A stretch of 64,000 bases of DNA, from NCBI RefSeq assembly GCF_000015285.1, contig NC_008709.1, forward strand, positions 3,224,001 through 3,288,000, given 5' to 3'. Positions 53,977 through 62,750 of the stretch are shown here, one piece after another (the stretch's first letter is position 1; each line of letters starts with the position of its first letter). The notes beneath the pieces were generated by a model. That model searched no databases. It was not told the DNA's origin and was given only the letters and a program-made list of their open reading frames with translations. The position numbers were made by a program, and so were the translations under genes. This DNA comes from Psychromonas ingrahamii 37 (GTDB lineage: Bacteria > Pseudomonadota > Gammaproteobacteria > Enterobacterales > Psychromonadaceae).

Positions 53977-54612
53977 ATGAAAAAAACACTAATTATAGGC
54001 GCAAGCGGACAAATCGGTAAAATGACGACAAAGCAACTGTTAGCCGATGGTAAAACAGTAATAGCCTTAGTGCGTGATAAAAGTAAATTGGCTGATATTA
54101 GCTGCGATAAACTGCACATAGTTGAGGGGGATTTGGAGAATGACTTCAGCCAGGCATTTGCAGATTGCGATCAGGTCATATTCAGTGCCGGCTCCGGTGG
54201 CAAAACAGGCGATGATAAAACCATGCTTATTGATTTATGGGCCGCATGTAAAGCCGTAGATTACGCAAAATTGGCTAATGTTTCACATTTTGTTATGGTC
54301 AGCTCTATTGGCGCTGACGACCCTTCCCAAGGTACAGAAATCATGAAGCCTTACATGGTTGCCAAACATATGGCCGATGAACACTTGATAGGCAGTGGGC
54401 TAAATTACACCATATTTAGACCTGGCTTATTAACCGATAATAACGCCACAGGTAAAGTGAAAACCATCAGGCCCAGCAACAAAGAAGATATGACCATTAA
54501 TCGAGAAGATGTCGCCAGCGTACTGACCTATACAGTAGGTAAATCTGAGCTAGGTGGGAAAATATTTGAATTATTTAACGGCGAAAAAACCCTCGCTGAT
54601 ATATTAAATTAA
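53977..54612 (+). CDS. NAD(P)-binding SDR-like oxidoreductase (YwnB/NmrA type)
   Basis: 211 residues. Rossmann start TLIIGASGQIGKMTTKQLL (about 4-22), ALVRDKSKL, VEGDL, FSAGSGGKTGDD, HFVMVSSIGADDP and NYTIFRPGLLTD. This is an atypical SDR that binds NADP, probably a reductase or regulator. AAGGAGAAGATAA precedes the ATG. Followed by a strong terminator. Confidence 0.85.
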   Translation: MKKTLIIGASGQIGKMTTKQLLADGKTVIALVRDKSKLADISCDKLHIVEGDLENDFSQAFADCDQVIFSAGSGGKTGDDKTMLIDLWAACKAVDYAKLANVSHFVMVSSIGADDPSQGTEIMKPYMVAKHMADEHLIGSGLNYTIFRPGLLTDNNATGKVKTIRPSNKEDMTINREDVASVLTYTVGKSELGGKIFELFNGEKTLADILN

Positions 54613-54669
54613 TCCATTAAATGGGTAGACATTTTCCTTAACGAGTCCAAGAAACAAAAAAACATCAAG

Positions 54670-54693
54670 GCCAGTATAGTACTGGCTTTTTTT
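54670..54693 (+). terminator. Rho-independent terminator after SDR gene
   Basis: GCCAGTA-TAG-TACTGGC followed by TTTTTTT; ends the plus-strand transcript. Confidence 0.9.
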
Positions 54694-55096
54694 ATTTGAG
54701 ATTATATCGGCTTTAAAAAAGCATCACGTTCGACCGTTAAGTGCTCAAGAATCCCTTTTTGATTTACGTTAGGTTAGATATCAAAAAACAACCTAGACTC
54801 TACCGTTTGAGCTAAACCTCGTGCAAGTTGCAGATATTTTCTCAATTCCTCCTGTTCAGCAGATAATATTTCCCATTTAATTTCACTTTCTAAGGAAAGC
54901 CCCATATTTGCCCCCGTAAACAGCTCACTTTGCGTAAGCCCCGTTAAAGGTGTAATTGTTGCGACATGCTCTTTAAGATCGCGTGCAACAGGATTTTGAA
55001 ACTTTTTAGTGTATTTGAAAATCTTTTGCGTCCACTATTTTTGCTTAGTAACGAGTCGCCATTTTGCTTGATCCTCTGGGCTTATTAGTGAAATAA

Positions 55097-55154
55097 CAAA
55101 AGGCTCAACAGCCAATCCTTTTTTAAAAGCTTTTTTACGATTTAGGAAAAAGGC
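55097..55154. repeat. Roughly 65-bp dispersed repeat, copy (CAGCCAATCC...ACGATTTAGG)
   Basis: Begins AAAAGGCTCAACAGCCAATCC, then TTTTTTAAAAGCTTTTTTACG and ATTTAGGAAAAAGG. Matches copies at 57681, 59436, 62837 and 62926. Confidence 0.75.
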
Positions 55155-55280
55155 GGTTGGAAGGCTCGAAGGTTCAAAGCTGGAAGCTGGAGGCTGGAAG
55201 GCAAACCCGCCCCCCACCCCGTCGTTCCCGAATTGTTTTGTCGGGAATCTCGAAACTCGAAGCTTAAAGCTCGAAACGCA
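55155..55280. repeat. AAGGCTCGAAGG / TCGGGAAT repeat block
   Basis: Composite of GGAAGGCTCGAAGG units, a CCCGTCGTTCCCGAATTGTTTTGTCGGGAAT element and a CTCGAAACTCGAAGC tail. The same composite order recurs at 56945-57110. Confidence 0.75.
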
Positions 55281-55592
55281 CTCGCATATATAAAAAGCCA
55301 CTGTTTTCTTGATCTAGGTCTGTTGCATAGCTCTGGATAGAGTTTATTCTGGCCATACTTAAATGAAAACTAAATAAAAGGCAGAGTAAAAGACAGGATA
55401 TCCATTTATTGAAACAGCAAAAAAGCATTAAGTTCCTCAATAAAACACCTTAAAGATCAGGGTGAAAACAGTTACCCGTTGGCAATAAAATTATTTATTC
55501 AGTCACTATTGACGCTGAAATAGATTTTCCGATCAGCATTAACGAGATAGATAGCGATCTATGAGTGTCCACACAATTTTATAGGAGGTAAT

Positions 55593-56945
55593 ATGACAAC
55601 AGCCGGGAGTGGCATTCAAGCCGTTGATTTAGCGGTTAAACCATTTGGTTGGTTATTATTAACAGTATTTATCGTAGGCTATTACTTTATCGCTGCAGAA
55701 GAAAAGTACCATATAAACAAAGCTAAGCCGGCATTGTTTACCGGTACATTTATGTTTATGTTGCTAGGTGGTTATTACGCCGTTAATGGACTTGATTTTT
55801 CAGCCTTTGACACCGAAATAGCACACTTGATACTGGAAATTGCAGAGATTTTCTTCTTCTTATTTGTCGCAATGACCTTTATTGAAGCGCTTATTGAGAG
55901 AAATGTTTTTGATGCTTTAAAAGAAAAGTTACTCAAAGCGGGATATAACTATAAAAAACTCTTCTGGGTCACCGGATTTTTAGCCTTTTTTATCTCTCCC
56001 GTTGCAGATAATTTAACCACCGCGCTTATTCTTTCGACCGTCCTTATTACAATAGAAAAAGACAACAAAGCTTTCTTAATTCCTGCTGCAATCAATATAG
56101 TCGTCGCGGCAAATGCGGGGGGTGCCTGGTCGCCATTTGGTGATATTACAACACTGATGGCATGGTCTGCAGGTAAGGGAGGATTTATTGATTTCTTATT
56201 TTTATTTCCTGCGGCTGTCACTGGTTGGGGTGTTACCGCTTTTCTACTTTCTCGTTTTGTGCCGAAAGGATCTCCTCGACAAATTGAAAAGGCAGAGCCC
56301 GTTCGTATCCACAAGGGAGGTAAAGTTATTATAGGCTTAGGTATATTTACCATTGCTTCAGCCGTTTTAGGGAAGCAACTTATGCACTTACCGCCTATGT
56401 GGGGCATGTTATTTGGTCTTTCGCTTTTACAGCTTTATGCATACACACTTAAAAAATATCATGACAATGATATTCAGATTTATAAATCTGTTTCAAAAGT
56501 TGAAAATGACACACTGCTGTTTTTCTTCGGTATATTAGCCGCCGTAGGGGCACTGCACTTTGCAGGTTTCTTAGGTCATGCCGTTAAGTTATATACCATG
56601 TTTGATCCAATGTATGTCAATATGGGTGTCGGTTTCTTATCGGCAATTGTTGATAATGTGCCGGTTATGTCTGCCGTTTTAAAAGCATCTCCAGATATTC
56701 CTTTAGCGCAGTGGATGCTGGTTACTTTAACTGCCGGTGTTGGTGGTAGCATGATTTCTTTTGGCTCTGCTGCAGGTGTTGGTGTGATGGGTAAACTTAA
56801 AGGTGTATATACTTTTGGTGCGCACTTAAAATACTCATGGACGATAGTTATCGGCTACTTTGCAGCCGTTGCTGTTTGGTATACTCAATATGAAGTTTTA
56901 GGCTTTTATATTAAACCCGCAGTTCAAGCAGTTACTGGACAGTAA
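55593..56945 (+). CDS. nhaD: Sodium:proton antiporter NhaD
   Basis: 450-residue inner-membrane Na+/H+ antiporter of the NhaD family, common in marine and halophilic bacteria. Hydrophobic helices throughout, with FFISPVADNLTTALILSTVL (about 131-150), NAGGAWSPFGDITTLMAW (about 173-190), GFLSAIVDNVPVMSAVL (about 349-365) and AGVGGSMISFGSAAGVGVMG, all NhaD/ArsB-type motifs with buried Asp and Thr/Ser. ATAGGAGG precedes the ATG. It keeps Na+ low in the cytoplasm. Confidence 0.92.
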   Translation: MTTAGSGIQAVDLAVKPFGWLLLTVFIVGYYFIAAEEKYHINKAKPALFTGTFMFMLLGGYYAVNGLDFSAFDTEIAHLILEIAEIFFFLFVAMTFIEALIERNVFDALKEKLLKAGYNYKKLFWVTGFLAFFISPVADNLTTALILSTVLITIEKDNKAFLIPAAINIVVAANAGGAWSPFGDITTLMAWSAGKGGFIDFLFLFPAAVTGWGVTAFLLSRFVPKGSPRQIEKAEPVRIHKGGKVIIGLGIFTIASAVLGKQLMHLPPMWGMLFGLSLLQLYAYTLKKYHDNDIQIYKSVSKVENDTLLFFFGILAAVGALHFAGFLGHAVKLYTMFDPMYVNMGVGFLSAIVDNVPVMSAVLKASPDIPLAQWMLVTLTAGVGGSMISFGSAAGVGVMGKLKGVYTFGAHLKYSWTIVIGYFAAVAVWYTQYEVLGFYIKPAVQAVTGQ

Positions 56946-57110
56946 AAGGCTGGAAAGTGAAAAGGCTTGAAGGCTCGAAGCTCAACGCCGGAAGCTCTAA
57001 GGCAAACCCGCCCAACCACCCTGTCATTCACGAGTTGTCTTATCGGGAATCTCAAAGCTCTAAACTTGAAGCTCAAAACGCGAAACTCAAAGCCCGCAGC
57101 TCGAAACAGG
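56946..57110. repeat. Composite repeat block
   Basis: AAAGGCTGGAAAGTG, AAGGCTCGAAGC, AAACCCGCCCAACCACCC, CTGTCATTCACGAGTTGTC and TCGGGAATCTCAAAGC, then (CTCAAARC) units. Same composite as 55155-55280 and 62690-62797. Confidence 0.75.
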
Positions 57111-57144
57111 GTTATTATCACAGCCTACTTTAAAGGAGATAACA

Positions 57145-57630
57145 ATGAGTAATATATCCATACGTCCCGCAATAATTAATGATTGCCAAACAATTTTGCA
57201 TTTCATCACCGAACTGGCTATTTACGAAAATGCTGAACATGAAGTATTAGCCACAGAGCAAAGCATTAAACAGAGTATCTTTTCTGAAAAAAGTCATGTC
57301 AACGCACTGATTTGTGAACACCAAGGCGTGCCGATCGGTATTGCTATCTACTTTTATAACTACTCGACTTGGCTTGCCAAGTCAGGCCTTTACTTAGAAG
57401 ATCTCTACATATCTCAGGCGTTTCGTGGACAAGGGGCAGGTAAAAAATTATTACAGCATTTAGCAAAAATCGCCATTGATAATCATTGTGGCCGTTTTGA
57501 ATGGAGTTGTTTGGATTGGAACAAACCTTCCCGTGACTTTTATGAAATGGTTGGCGCGGTAGCCCAATCAGAATGGGTTGGTTATCGCTTAAGCGGAGAA
57601 GCTCTTTCTGACTTTGCTAAACAGTCATAA
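57145..57630 (+). CDS. GNAT acetyltransferase, SSAT/thialysine-acetyltransferase-like
   Basis: 161 residues. ISIRPAIINDCQTILHFITELAIYENAEHEV, GIAIYFYNYSTWLAKSGLYLEDLYI and RGQGAGKKLLQHLAKIA (acetyl-CoA loop), then FEWSCLDWNKPSRDFYEMVGA. This is close to spermidine/spermine N1-acetyltransferase-2 (thialysine type). Substrate probably a small amine. AAAGGAGATAAC precedes the ATG. Confidence 0.85.
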   Translation: MSNISIRPAIINDCQTILHFITELAIYENAEHEVLATEQSIKQSIFSEKSHVNALICEHQGVPIGIAIYFYNYSTWLAKSGLYLEDLYISQAFRGQGAGKKLLQHLAKIAIDNHCGRFEWSCLDWNKPSRDFYEMVGAVAQSEWVGYRLSGEALSDFAKQS

Positions 57631-57680
57631 GTCGCGTTATTCCCAACTCACCTTTAATAACAGTGGGCTGACTTTAGAGT

Positions 57681-57751
57681 AAAAGGCTGAACAGCCAATC
57701 CTTTTTTTAAAAGATTTTTTACAATTTAGGCAAAAGGCAAGACTTGAACCC
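57681..57751. repeat. Roughly 65-bp dispersed repeat, copy ending GACTTGAACCC
   Basis: AAAAGGCTGAACAGCCAATCC, T7AAAAGATTTTTTACAATTT, AGGCAAAAGGCAAGACTTGAACCC. The most complete copy; its end is identical to the reverse complement of a tRNA T arm (GGTTCAAGTC). Confidence 0.8.
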
Positions 57752-57761
57752 AGAGCTCTTG

Positions 57762-59108
57762 CTAGCCCTTATCTTCCGCTGCGCACAATGCTGACTGAGC
57801 TTTCAGCGTTTCACGCACCTCCGACAAACGCTTTTTGAGCCGCGCGCTATCATGGCTGGATTTGATGCAGCGATTGGCCAGTTCGGCAATGCACTGCAGC
57901 TGTTCGTTGAGTGCTCGTAAGTGACTGTCTCTGAACGTCAGGCTGCCGATGCTATCAAAAGCGCTAAGGATACGCGCCAGTATGGCAACATTCACTTCAG
58001 CGTTAGCTCGAATCTGATCGAAGGACTCGGCCAATAGCCCCTCAAAGCTCGGAACGATCGCTATCACACGCAGCGTTTCTCCCTCGTAACGTTGCACGGG
58101 CGGGAATTGTCTACCGGCCAGCCGAGCCAGAATCGCAGCCAGATAGTCCACGCACATAACCGCCGTTGAGGTGTCATTGATTCCGGGAGAAAGTGCCTTG
58201 ATGGCTATATCCACAATTTGCCTGATACCGAAAGCTGGATCCTGCTCAACGAGGCGATTTCGGCCAATACTGTAAGCACCATTAAGTGCATCAATTATCT
58301 TCTGGTCTGGCGGGTAGGTCAGGGCGAGTGATACTAGCGCCGTATCTTGCACAACGAACGCGCCGATGCCGTGCTCCATACGCACTATGGTCCTGCTGTC
58401 CTCCGCCAGTTGCAGCAGCGCATCATAATCCACACTTTGAATGTAACCACTCACGGCTACCGGCACTGGATACCAGACCCTCTCATCCAGTGACTCGAGC
58501 ACCTGATTCCGGCTTTCGTATTCATCGGGCTCATGATCCAGTTTTTTTGGCAGCAGCCGATCGATAGAAACGTAGGTATCCTGAGCGACGGAGGCGATGA
58601 TGTTGGATGCCTGGATCGACGAGGCAATGTGATGAATAAAAAAAATGAGGACGGCAATGCCGCCAAGTGCCAGAAGAAAGGCGAAAAACACCGCCACACT
58701 GGGCACGAATGGCGCATCGACAGTGCGAATAGTGTGCATCACGATCAAACAATAGACGAAAATTCCGGCAAAGGTTCCCAACGTAACCTGCGTGACACGG
58801 CTGCGCATAAAGTTGCGCAAGACGCGTGAGGAGTACTGGCTAGAAGCCAGCGTCAGTGCCAGCAGGGTCATGGAGAACGTGATGCCCATAACCGTCATCA
58901 TCGAACCAGCGAGCGTGGACAACATTTCGCGTGCGCCTTCCGCCCCGACTCCAAATATCTGCGGCCACTGGCCCAGCCATCGGTCGCTCCCGGCGCGGTC
59001 TATTCTGATCAACGCTATCGCGTAAATAATGCTGCTCAGAACGATCAGAAAAGGCAAAAACCAGAAACTCGATCGCAGATCACCCCAAAACCGTATTAAC
59101 TTATTCAT
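57762..59108 (-). CDS. DUF2254 domain membrane protein
   Basis: 448 residues of the DUF2254 family: about four N-terminal helices (18-160), with MTVMGITFSMTLLALTLASSQYSSRVLRNFM, and a soluble C-terminus with VSGYIQSVDYDALLQLA and GIRQIVDIAIKALSPGINDTSTAVMCVDYL. Function unknown. It appears clearly GC-richer than the surrounding genes and uses different codons, suggesting recent acquisition. GGGGGTGG precedes the ATG. Confidence 0.85.
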   Translation of the reverse strand: MNKLIRFWGDLRSSFWFLPFLIVLSSIIYAIALIRIDRAGSDRWLGQWPQIFGVGAEGAREMLSTLAGSMMTVMGITFSMTLLALTLASSQYSSRVLRNFMRSRVTQVTLGTFAGIFVYCLIVMHTIRTVDAPFVPSVAVFFAFLLALGGIAVLIFFIHHIASSIQASNIIASVAQDTYVSIDRLLPKKLDHEPDEYESRNQVLESLDERVWYPVPVAVSGYIQSVDYDALLQLAEDSRTIVRMEHGIGAFVVQDTALVSLALTYPPDQKIIDALNGAYSIGRNRLVEQDPAFGIRQIVDIAIKALSPGINDTSTAVMCVDYLAAILARLAGRQFPPVQRYEGETLRVIAIVPSFEGLLAESFDQIRANAEVNVAILARILSAFDSIGSLTFRDSHLRALNEQLQCIAELANRCIKSSHDSARLKKRLSEVRETLKAQSALCAAEDKG

Positions 59109-59575
59109 GTTTCCACCCCCGGTTTAGAATCTCCAGTATGACTCCACCGTATTTTTCGATATAGGCCTTATTGTCGAGCAGCCTGTCATGCAACAACTTT
59201 TAGCATAAGGTGATGCACCAGATTCGACACCCAGTCGATGACATCACCGACCTTTTTAATTATTTTTAATTATTTTTAAGCGGGAAGATTTTACTCGCTT
59301 AAATATTTTTCAGGTTGACTCTATTGCTAGATGCTATTGAGCGACACTTTCTTAACTAGAATAATTATAAATAACAAAATAATAGCGCCGACGGTTGCTG
59401 TAATTATAGAGCCTATAATCACAAAAGGCGGGACAAAAGCCTGAACAGCCAATCCTTTTTTTAAAAGATTTTTTACGATTGAGGCAAAAGGAAAAACTTA
59501 CCTCTTTCCCTGTGGTTTGGGGAAAAGGCAAGACGCGATCCAATCGCTTAGAAATACCAACTGATGCTTGATCAA
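59109..59575. other. Spacer with one dispersed repeat copy
   Basis: No gene. Contains ATTTTTAATTATTTTTAA repeats (near 59262-59279) and the 65-bp repeat copy 59436-59500. Confidence 0.5.
59436..59500. repeat. Roughly 65-bp dispersed repeat, copy
   Basis: AAGCCTGAACAGCCAATCC, then T7AAAAGATTTTTTACGATT and GAGGCAAAAGGAAAAACTT. Confidence 0.7.
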
Positions 59576-59995
59576 CTAAAGTTCATTAATGATGCCTATA
59601 AGTCGATCATCCCATTGTTCTTCTCTCACTGTACTTGATTTATTTAAAAAATCTTTATGCCTTAAAAGTTGTAATTTAATAGCCCTATGCCATTTTTCCT
59701 CACTGACATTAATTTCAATAATTTGTTCGAAAGAAAAGAGCATCATAGAAACAAACCAGCAGTACTTTGAATAATCTAAATTATTTGTACCACTCGGTTG
59801 AACAAGCCCTTTCGCAAATTTTGAGTTTTCAAAACAAAGCGTTAAATATTGCTGATAAATGTTGTTAGCAGCAGCCCTTCGGGCCTCTTCTCGCCCAACA
59901 TGCACTTGAACATAGGCAATTTTAACAACAAAAATTGCAACAATTAGAGCGACAAATGGCAACCATCTTTCCCAAATTGATAAATCTAATAACAT
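59576..59995 (-). CDS. Membrane-anchored hypothetical protein
   Basis: 139 residues. One N-terminal helix (ERWLPFVALIVAIFVVKIAYVQV, about 8-30) and a helical cytoplasmic domain containing GREEARRAAANNIYQQYLTLCFENSKFAKGL and EQIIEINVSEEKWHRAIKLQLLRHKDFL. Unrecognised. AAGGAATTTTAA lies immediately before the ATG. The spacer upstream contains TTACTTAGG(A/G)TGTA(G/A)T repeats. Confidence 0.55.
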   Translation of the reverse strand: MLLDLSIWERWLPFVALIVAIFVVKIAYVQVHVGREEARRAAANNIYQQYLTLCFENSKFAKGLVQPSGTNNLDYSKYCWFVSMMLFSFEQIIEINVSEEKWHRAIKLQLLRHKDFLNKSSTVREEQWDDRLIGIINEL

Positions 59996-60446
59996 TTAAA
60001 ATTCCTTAATTACTTAGGATGTAGTTACTTAAGATGTAATTACTTAGGGTGTAATGACTTAGAGTGCAATAACTTTCGACTAGAATTTACACTCTATCAG
60101 CATTAATTACCTTTATTAATAAGTCAGTTAGTCAGTAGCGAATTGATTTCTTTTTACCTTGTTTCCTCATTTAGGTCATCTTTTTTTACTGCTGAATATT
60201 TTGTAACCTTCAGATACTGGTTTAAATATATCATTATTATCTTGCCACCTTTCTTTTCTTCTCTTCCATTAAAAGGACAGAGACTAATACCAATTCCATC
60301 AATTAAATGAGCAAATATTGCGTAGAAAAGGGTTGCTCCATTACAAAAATTTAAACACTAAAATAACTTATTTTAACCCACAAAATTGATTAGTTATTTA
60401 TCAAATTTGGTGTAATCTGATTGTACTTCAAAGGAGAATACAACAA
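59996..60446. other. Spacer with short tandem repeats and MITE tip
   Basis: (AATTACTTAGG(A/G)TGTA) imperfect units at 60007-60068 and an isolated ATACCAATTCCATCAATTAAATGAGC tip at about 60288. No gene seen. Confidence 0.5.
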
Positions 60447-60674
60447 ATGGCTAAAAATAAAAAAGTGGTAAAAGCAGCAGCGCTGAGCCCAAAAGCAGTA
60501 ACAATACAAAAACAGGCAGACCTTGCAAGAGGTACGATCAACCACTCAGCATTGGGTGCACTGGTCACAAGCAAAGTTTTTTGCATGAGAGTCGTAAAAG
60601 CGAAAAAAGGAAAAGGATCATTTGATCGTAAAGCAAAGCACTCAGGAAAAGAGTGTTATCAAATAGCGGCTTAA
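60447..60674 (+). CDS. arfA: Alternative ribosome-rescue factor ArfA
   Basis: 75 residues. It matches ArfA by GTINHSALGALVTSKVFCMRVVK followed by AKKGKGSFDRKAKHSGKE, the conserved KKGKGSxxRKxKH segment that occupies the empty mRNA channel. ArfA recruits RF2 to stalled ribosomes when tmRNA is insufficient. A hairpin (60649-60705) spans the last codons and the stop, as expected if ArfA is normally made from a truncated or RNase-III-cut message. AAAGGAG precedes the ATG. Confidence 0.85.
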   Translation: MAKNKKVVKAAALSPKAVTIQKQADLARGTINHSALGALVTSKVFCMRVVKAKKGKGSFDRKAKHSGKECYQIAA

Positions 60675-60705
60675 TCTCCCAGTTATTATTTGATAGCTCT
60701 TTTTT
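60649..60705 (+). terminator. Hairpin spanning the arfA stop codon, with U run
   Basis: TATCAAATA (60657-60665, inside the coding region) pairs with TATTTGATA (60687-60695), and GAG (60651-60653) extends the stem with CTC (60697-60699), followed by T6 at 60700-60705. The stop TAA (60672-60674) sits in the loop, so cleavage in the 5' arm would remove it. Confidence 0.75.
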
Positions 60706-60734
60706 AAATGATTTTTGAGTGCAGAAGCAAAAGG

Positions 60735-60790
60735 TGGATTAAAGGCTAGAAGGCGAAAGGCTAGAAGGCTAGAAGGAAAACCCGCCCCCA
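60735..60790. repeat. AAGGCTAGAAGG repeat spacer
   Basis: GGCTAGAAGGCGAAAGGCTAGAAGGCTAGAAGG followed by AAAACCCGCCCCCACC; same family as elsewhere. Confidence 0.65.
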
Positions 60791-60857
60791 CCAGCGGTTA
60801 AACAACTTGAGATTCACAATCAAAATAGAAAGTGTGTGGCTGTCCGGCATTTAACTG

Positions 60858-61127
60858 TTACTTTGAACTAGTCTTTTTTGAGGTTTTTTCCTGTTTTTTT
60901 TGTTGGCTGTTAGCTTCACGTTTTACCAACAAAAAAGTTAAATACATTTTTGTTGGCAAAGAAAAAACAAAACCGAATGCAATAAAACTGGCACTAATGA
61001 TAATTCCATTTGCTCCCAAAGAATCAATAAATTCACTGTAGTTGTGAAGATATATACCTGTTAGCAACAATACTAAGCCAAGAGAAATGGATAACTTTAA
61101 TAAAAATATTTGTTTCTTTTCTGACAT
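60858..61127 (-). CDS. Small membrane protein, unknown
   Basis: 89 residues. Two hydrophobic helices (about 9-27 LKLSISLGLVLLLTGIYLH and 40-60 NGIIISASFIAFGFVFSLP) and a Lys/Ser-rich C-terminus. No family recognised. No clear ribosome site, so moderate confidence. It stands alone between arfA and the aldolase. Confidence 0.5.
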   Translation of the reverse strand: MSEKKQIFLLKLSISLGLVLLLTGIYLHNYSEFIDSLGANGIIISASFIAFGFVFSLPTKMYLTFLLVKREANSQQKKQEKTSKKTSSK

Positions 61128-61136
61128 AAACGTTTT

Positions 61137-61297
61137 ATACCAATTCCACTAATTAGGTGATCTATTTAGGCGCTGTAAAAATGCATGAAAGCAAGGCATT
61201 AATTGAAGTAACTAGTTGTTCTAATTATAAGATTAATAACGAAGCTAGCATGTGTTTTAACCAGCATAAATGAGCAGAAAATTAATGGATTTGGTAT
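61137..61297 (+). repeat. MITE-like element, reference copy
   Basis: 161 bp. Starts ATACCAATTCCACTAATTAGG, contains TTTAGGCGC, AAAAATGCATGAAAGCAAGG, GCTAGCATGTGTTTTAACC and ends GGATTTGGTAT. The ends are inverted repeats and no coding capacity is present. Confidence 0.75.
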
Positions 61298-61667
61298 TAT
61301 TACCCTTTTGATCGTTATCCCTTGCACATATATCCGTTAAGCAATATTTTGGATTTAGCTACCGACAAAAATAATGTAACACAACTGCTAAAAAATTCAG
61401 TGACTGGCGGCATTAAAGCGCCTGAAATATAAAAAAATACAGGGCCGCCAACTCTTCTTCTAAAAGCTTTTTACGATTTATGTAAATGAAAAGACTTGTT
61501 CCCAGATCTCTGCAGACTTTACCGACAGGATTCCCTTTGCAATATGAATTTGACGAAAATTTAAATTTCATCTCCAAATATTATTTGGGCAATGAAAAAT
61601 TCGTAAAATGAAAAGATAATGAAGTTGCAAAGCAAGCTAAGCTTAATGGCAATTATCCTAAAAAAAG
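61298..61667. other. Spacer
   Basis: Contains a diverged copy of the 65-bp repeat (61444-61500). No gene recognised. Confidence 0.4.
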
Positions 61668-61676
61668 GTGAAGACG

Positions 61677-62576
61677 ATGAACAAAGAACAATTTGAAAAA
61701 ATGCACAGTGGAAAAGGCTTTGTTGCAGCACTTGATCAAAGCGGAGGCAGTACACCCAAAGCGTTAGCAAAATATGGGTTAGGTGAAGATGCCTATAAAG
61801 ATTCACAAGAGATGTTTAAATTAGTCCATGAGATGCGAGTCAGAATAATTAAAGCGCCCGCTTTTAATAGTGAAAATATTCTCGCGTCAATCTTATTTGA
61901 AGTCACTATGGATAGTAAAATTGATGGGCTTTATAGCGGAGATTATTTATGGGAGAAAAAGGGAATTATCCCACTATTAAAAGTAGATAAAGGCCTATTG
62001 GAAAAAGAGAATGGTGTTCAGTTAATGAAAAATATCGACAACCTTCCTTCTCTATTAGATAAAGCAGTGGATAGGCATATTTTTGGAACAAAAATGCGTT
62101 CGCTTATACTAGAAGCCAATGAAACTGGAATAGTTGAGGTTGTAAAACAGCAATTTGAAATCGCTAAAAAAATCATTGCCAGGGGATTAGTGCCCATCCT
62201 TGAGCCAGAAGTTGACATCAATGCTAACGAAAAAGAAAAATGTGAAAAGATATTGCACGACGCATTGAAAGCACAGATAGAAAAACTGTCTAAAGATGAG
62301 TTTATTATGCTAAAGCTGACCATTCCCAACAAGGCTGATTTATATTTAGACCTTACAAAATATAATTGTGTCATTAGAGTCTTAGCGCTTTCAGGTGGTT
62401 ATGCCCAAGACGAGGCCAACAAATTATTGGCAAAAAACCACAACATGATAGCCAGTTTTTCTCGTGCTTTATCTCAAGGGTTGAGTGCCAATCAAAGTGA
62501 CGCCAATTTTAATCAAACCATTCAAAAGTCGATTCAGAATATTTACGCCGCATCAATTAAGAAAGAAAGTAAGTAA
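61677..62576 (+). CDS. Class I fructose-bisphosphate aldolase
   Basis: 299 residues of the small class I FBA family (Staphylococcus fda type). FVAALDQSGGSTPKAL (near 16-31) binds substrate. VRIIKAPAF, PLLKVDKGL and LVPILEPEVDI supply conserved barrel residues. The Schiff-base Lys lies in FIMLKLTIP near 208. I start at the ATG at 61677, with AGG eight nt upstream; an in-frame GTG at 61668 is also possible. Catalyses reversible aldol cleavage of fructose-1,6-bisphosphate. Confidence 0.85.
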   Translation: MNKEQFEKMHSGKGFVAALDQSGGSTPKALAKYGLGEDAYKDSQEMFKLVHEMRVRIIKAPAFNSENILASILFEVTMDSKIDGLYSGDYLWEKKGIIPLLKVDKGLLEKENGVQLMKNIDNLPSLLDKAVDRHIFGTKMRSLILEANETGIVEVVKQQFEIAKKIIARGLVPILEPEVDINANEKEKCEKILHDALKAQIEKLSKDEFIMLKLTIPNKADLYLDLTKYNCVIRVLALSGGYAQDEANKLLAKNHNMIASFSRALSQGLSANQSDANFNQTIQKSIQNIYAASIKKESK

Positions 62577-62601
62577 ATAGTTAACGTAAAATAGCCGAAT
62601 A

Positions 62602-62633
62602 CAACAACTCCAATTTATGAGCAGGGGTTGTTG
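62602..62633 (+). terminator. Hairpin after aldolase gene
   Basis: CAACAACTCC and GGGGTTGTTG form a stem (one mismatch-free run) around a loop; there is no U run. A possible weak terminator or mRNA-stabilising hairpin. Confidence 0.4.
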
Positions 62634-62750
62634 CATCGTTCAAGACAATGCTGCTTTATAGCCCCCATTTCCCAGATCCGGAGAAAAGGCTGGAAGGCTA
62701 AAGGCTAAAGGCTAAAGGCTAAAGGCTTTAGCGCTGGAAGGGAAACTCGC

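Larger units (their letters stand above)
54774..55301 (-). pseudogene. Unrecognised gene remnant with internal TAG
   Basis: A continuous minus-strand frame interrupted by one TAG at 55035-55037. Downstream it reads FKYTKKFQNPVARDLKEHVATITPLTGLTQSELF, then ESEIKWEILSAEQEELRKYLQLARGLAQTVESRLFFDI. Upstream it includes repeat-derived codons (KKAFKKGLAVEPF). It looks protein-like (helical, no stops) but I cannot name a family and no start codon is clear. Probably a fragment. Confidence 0.35.
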
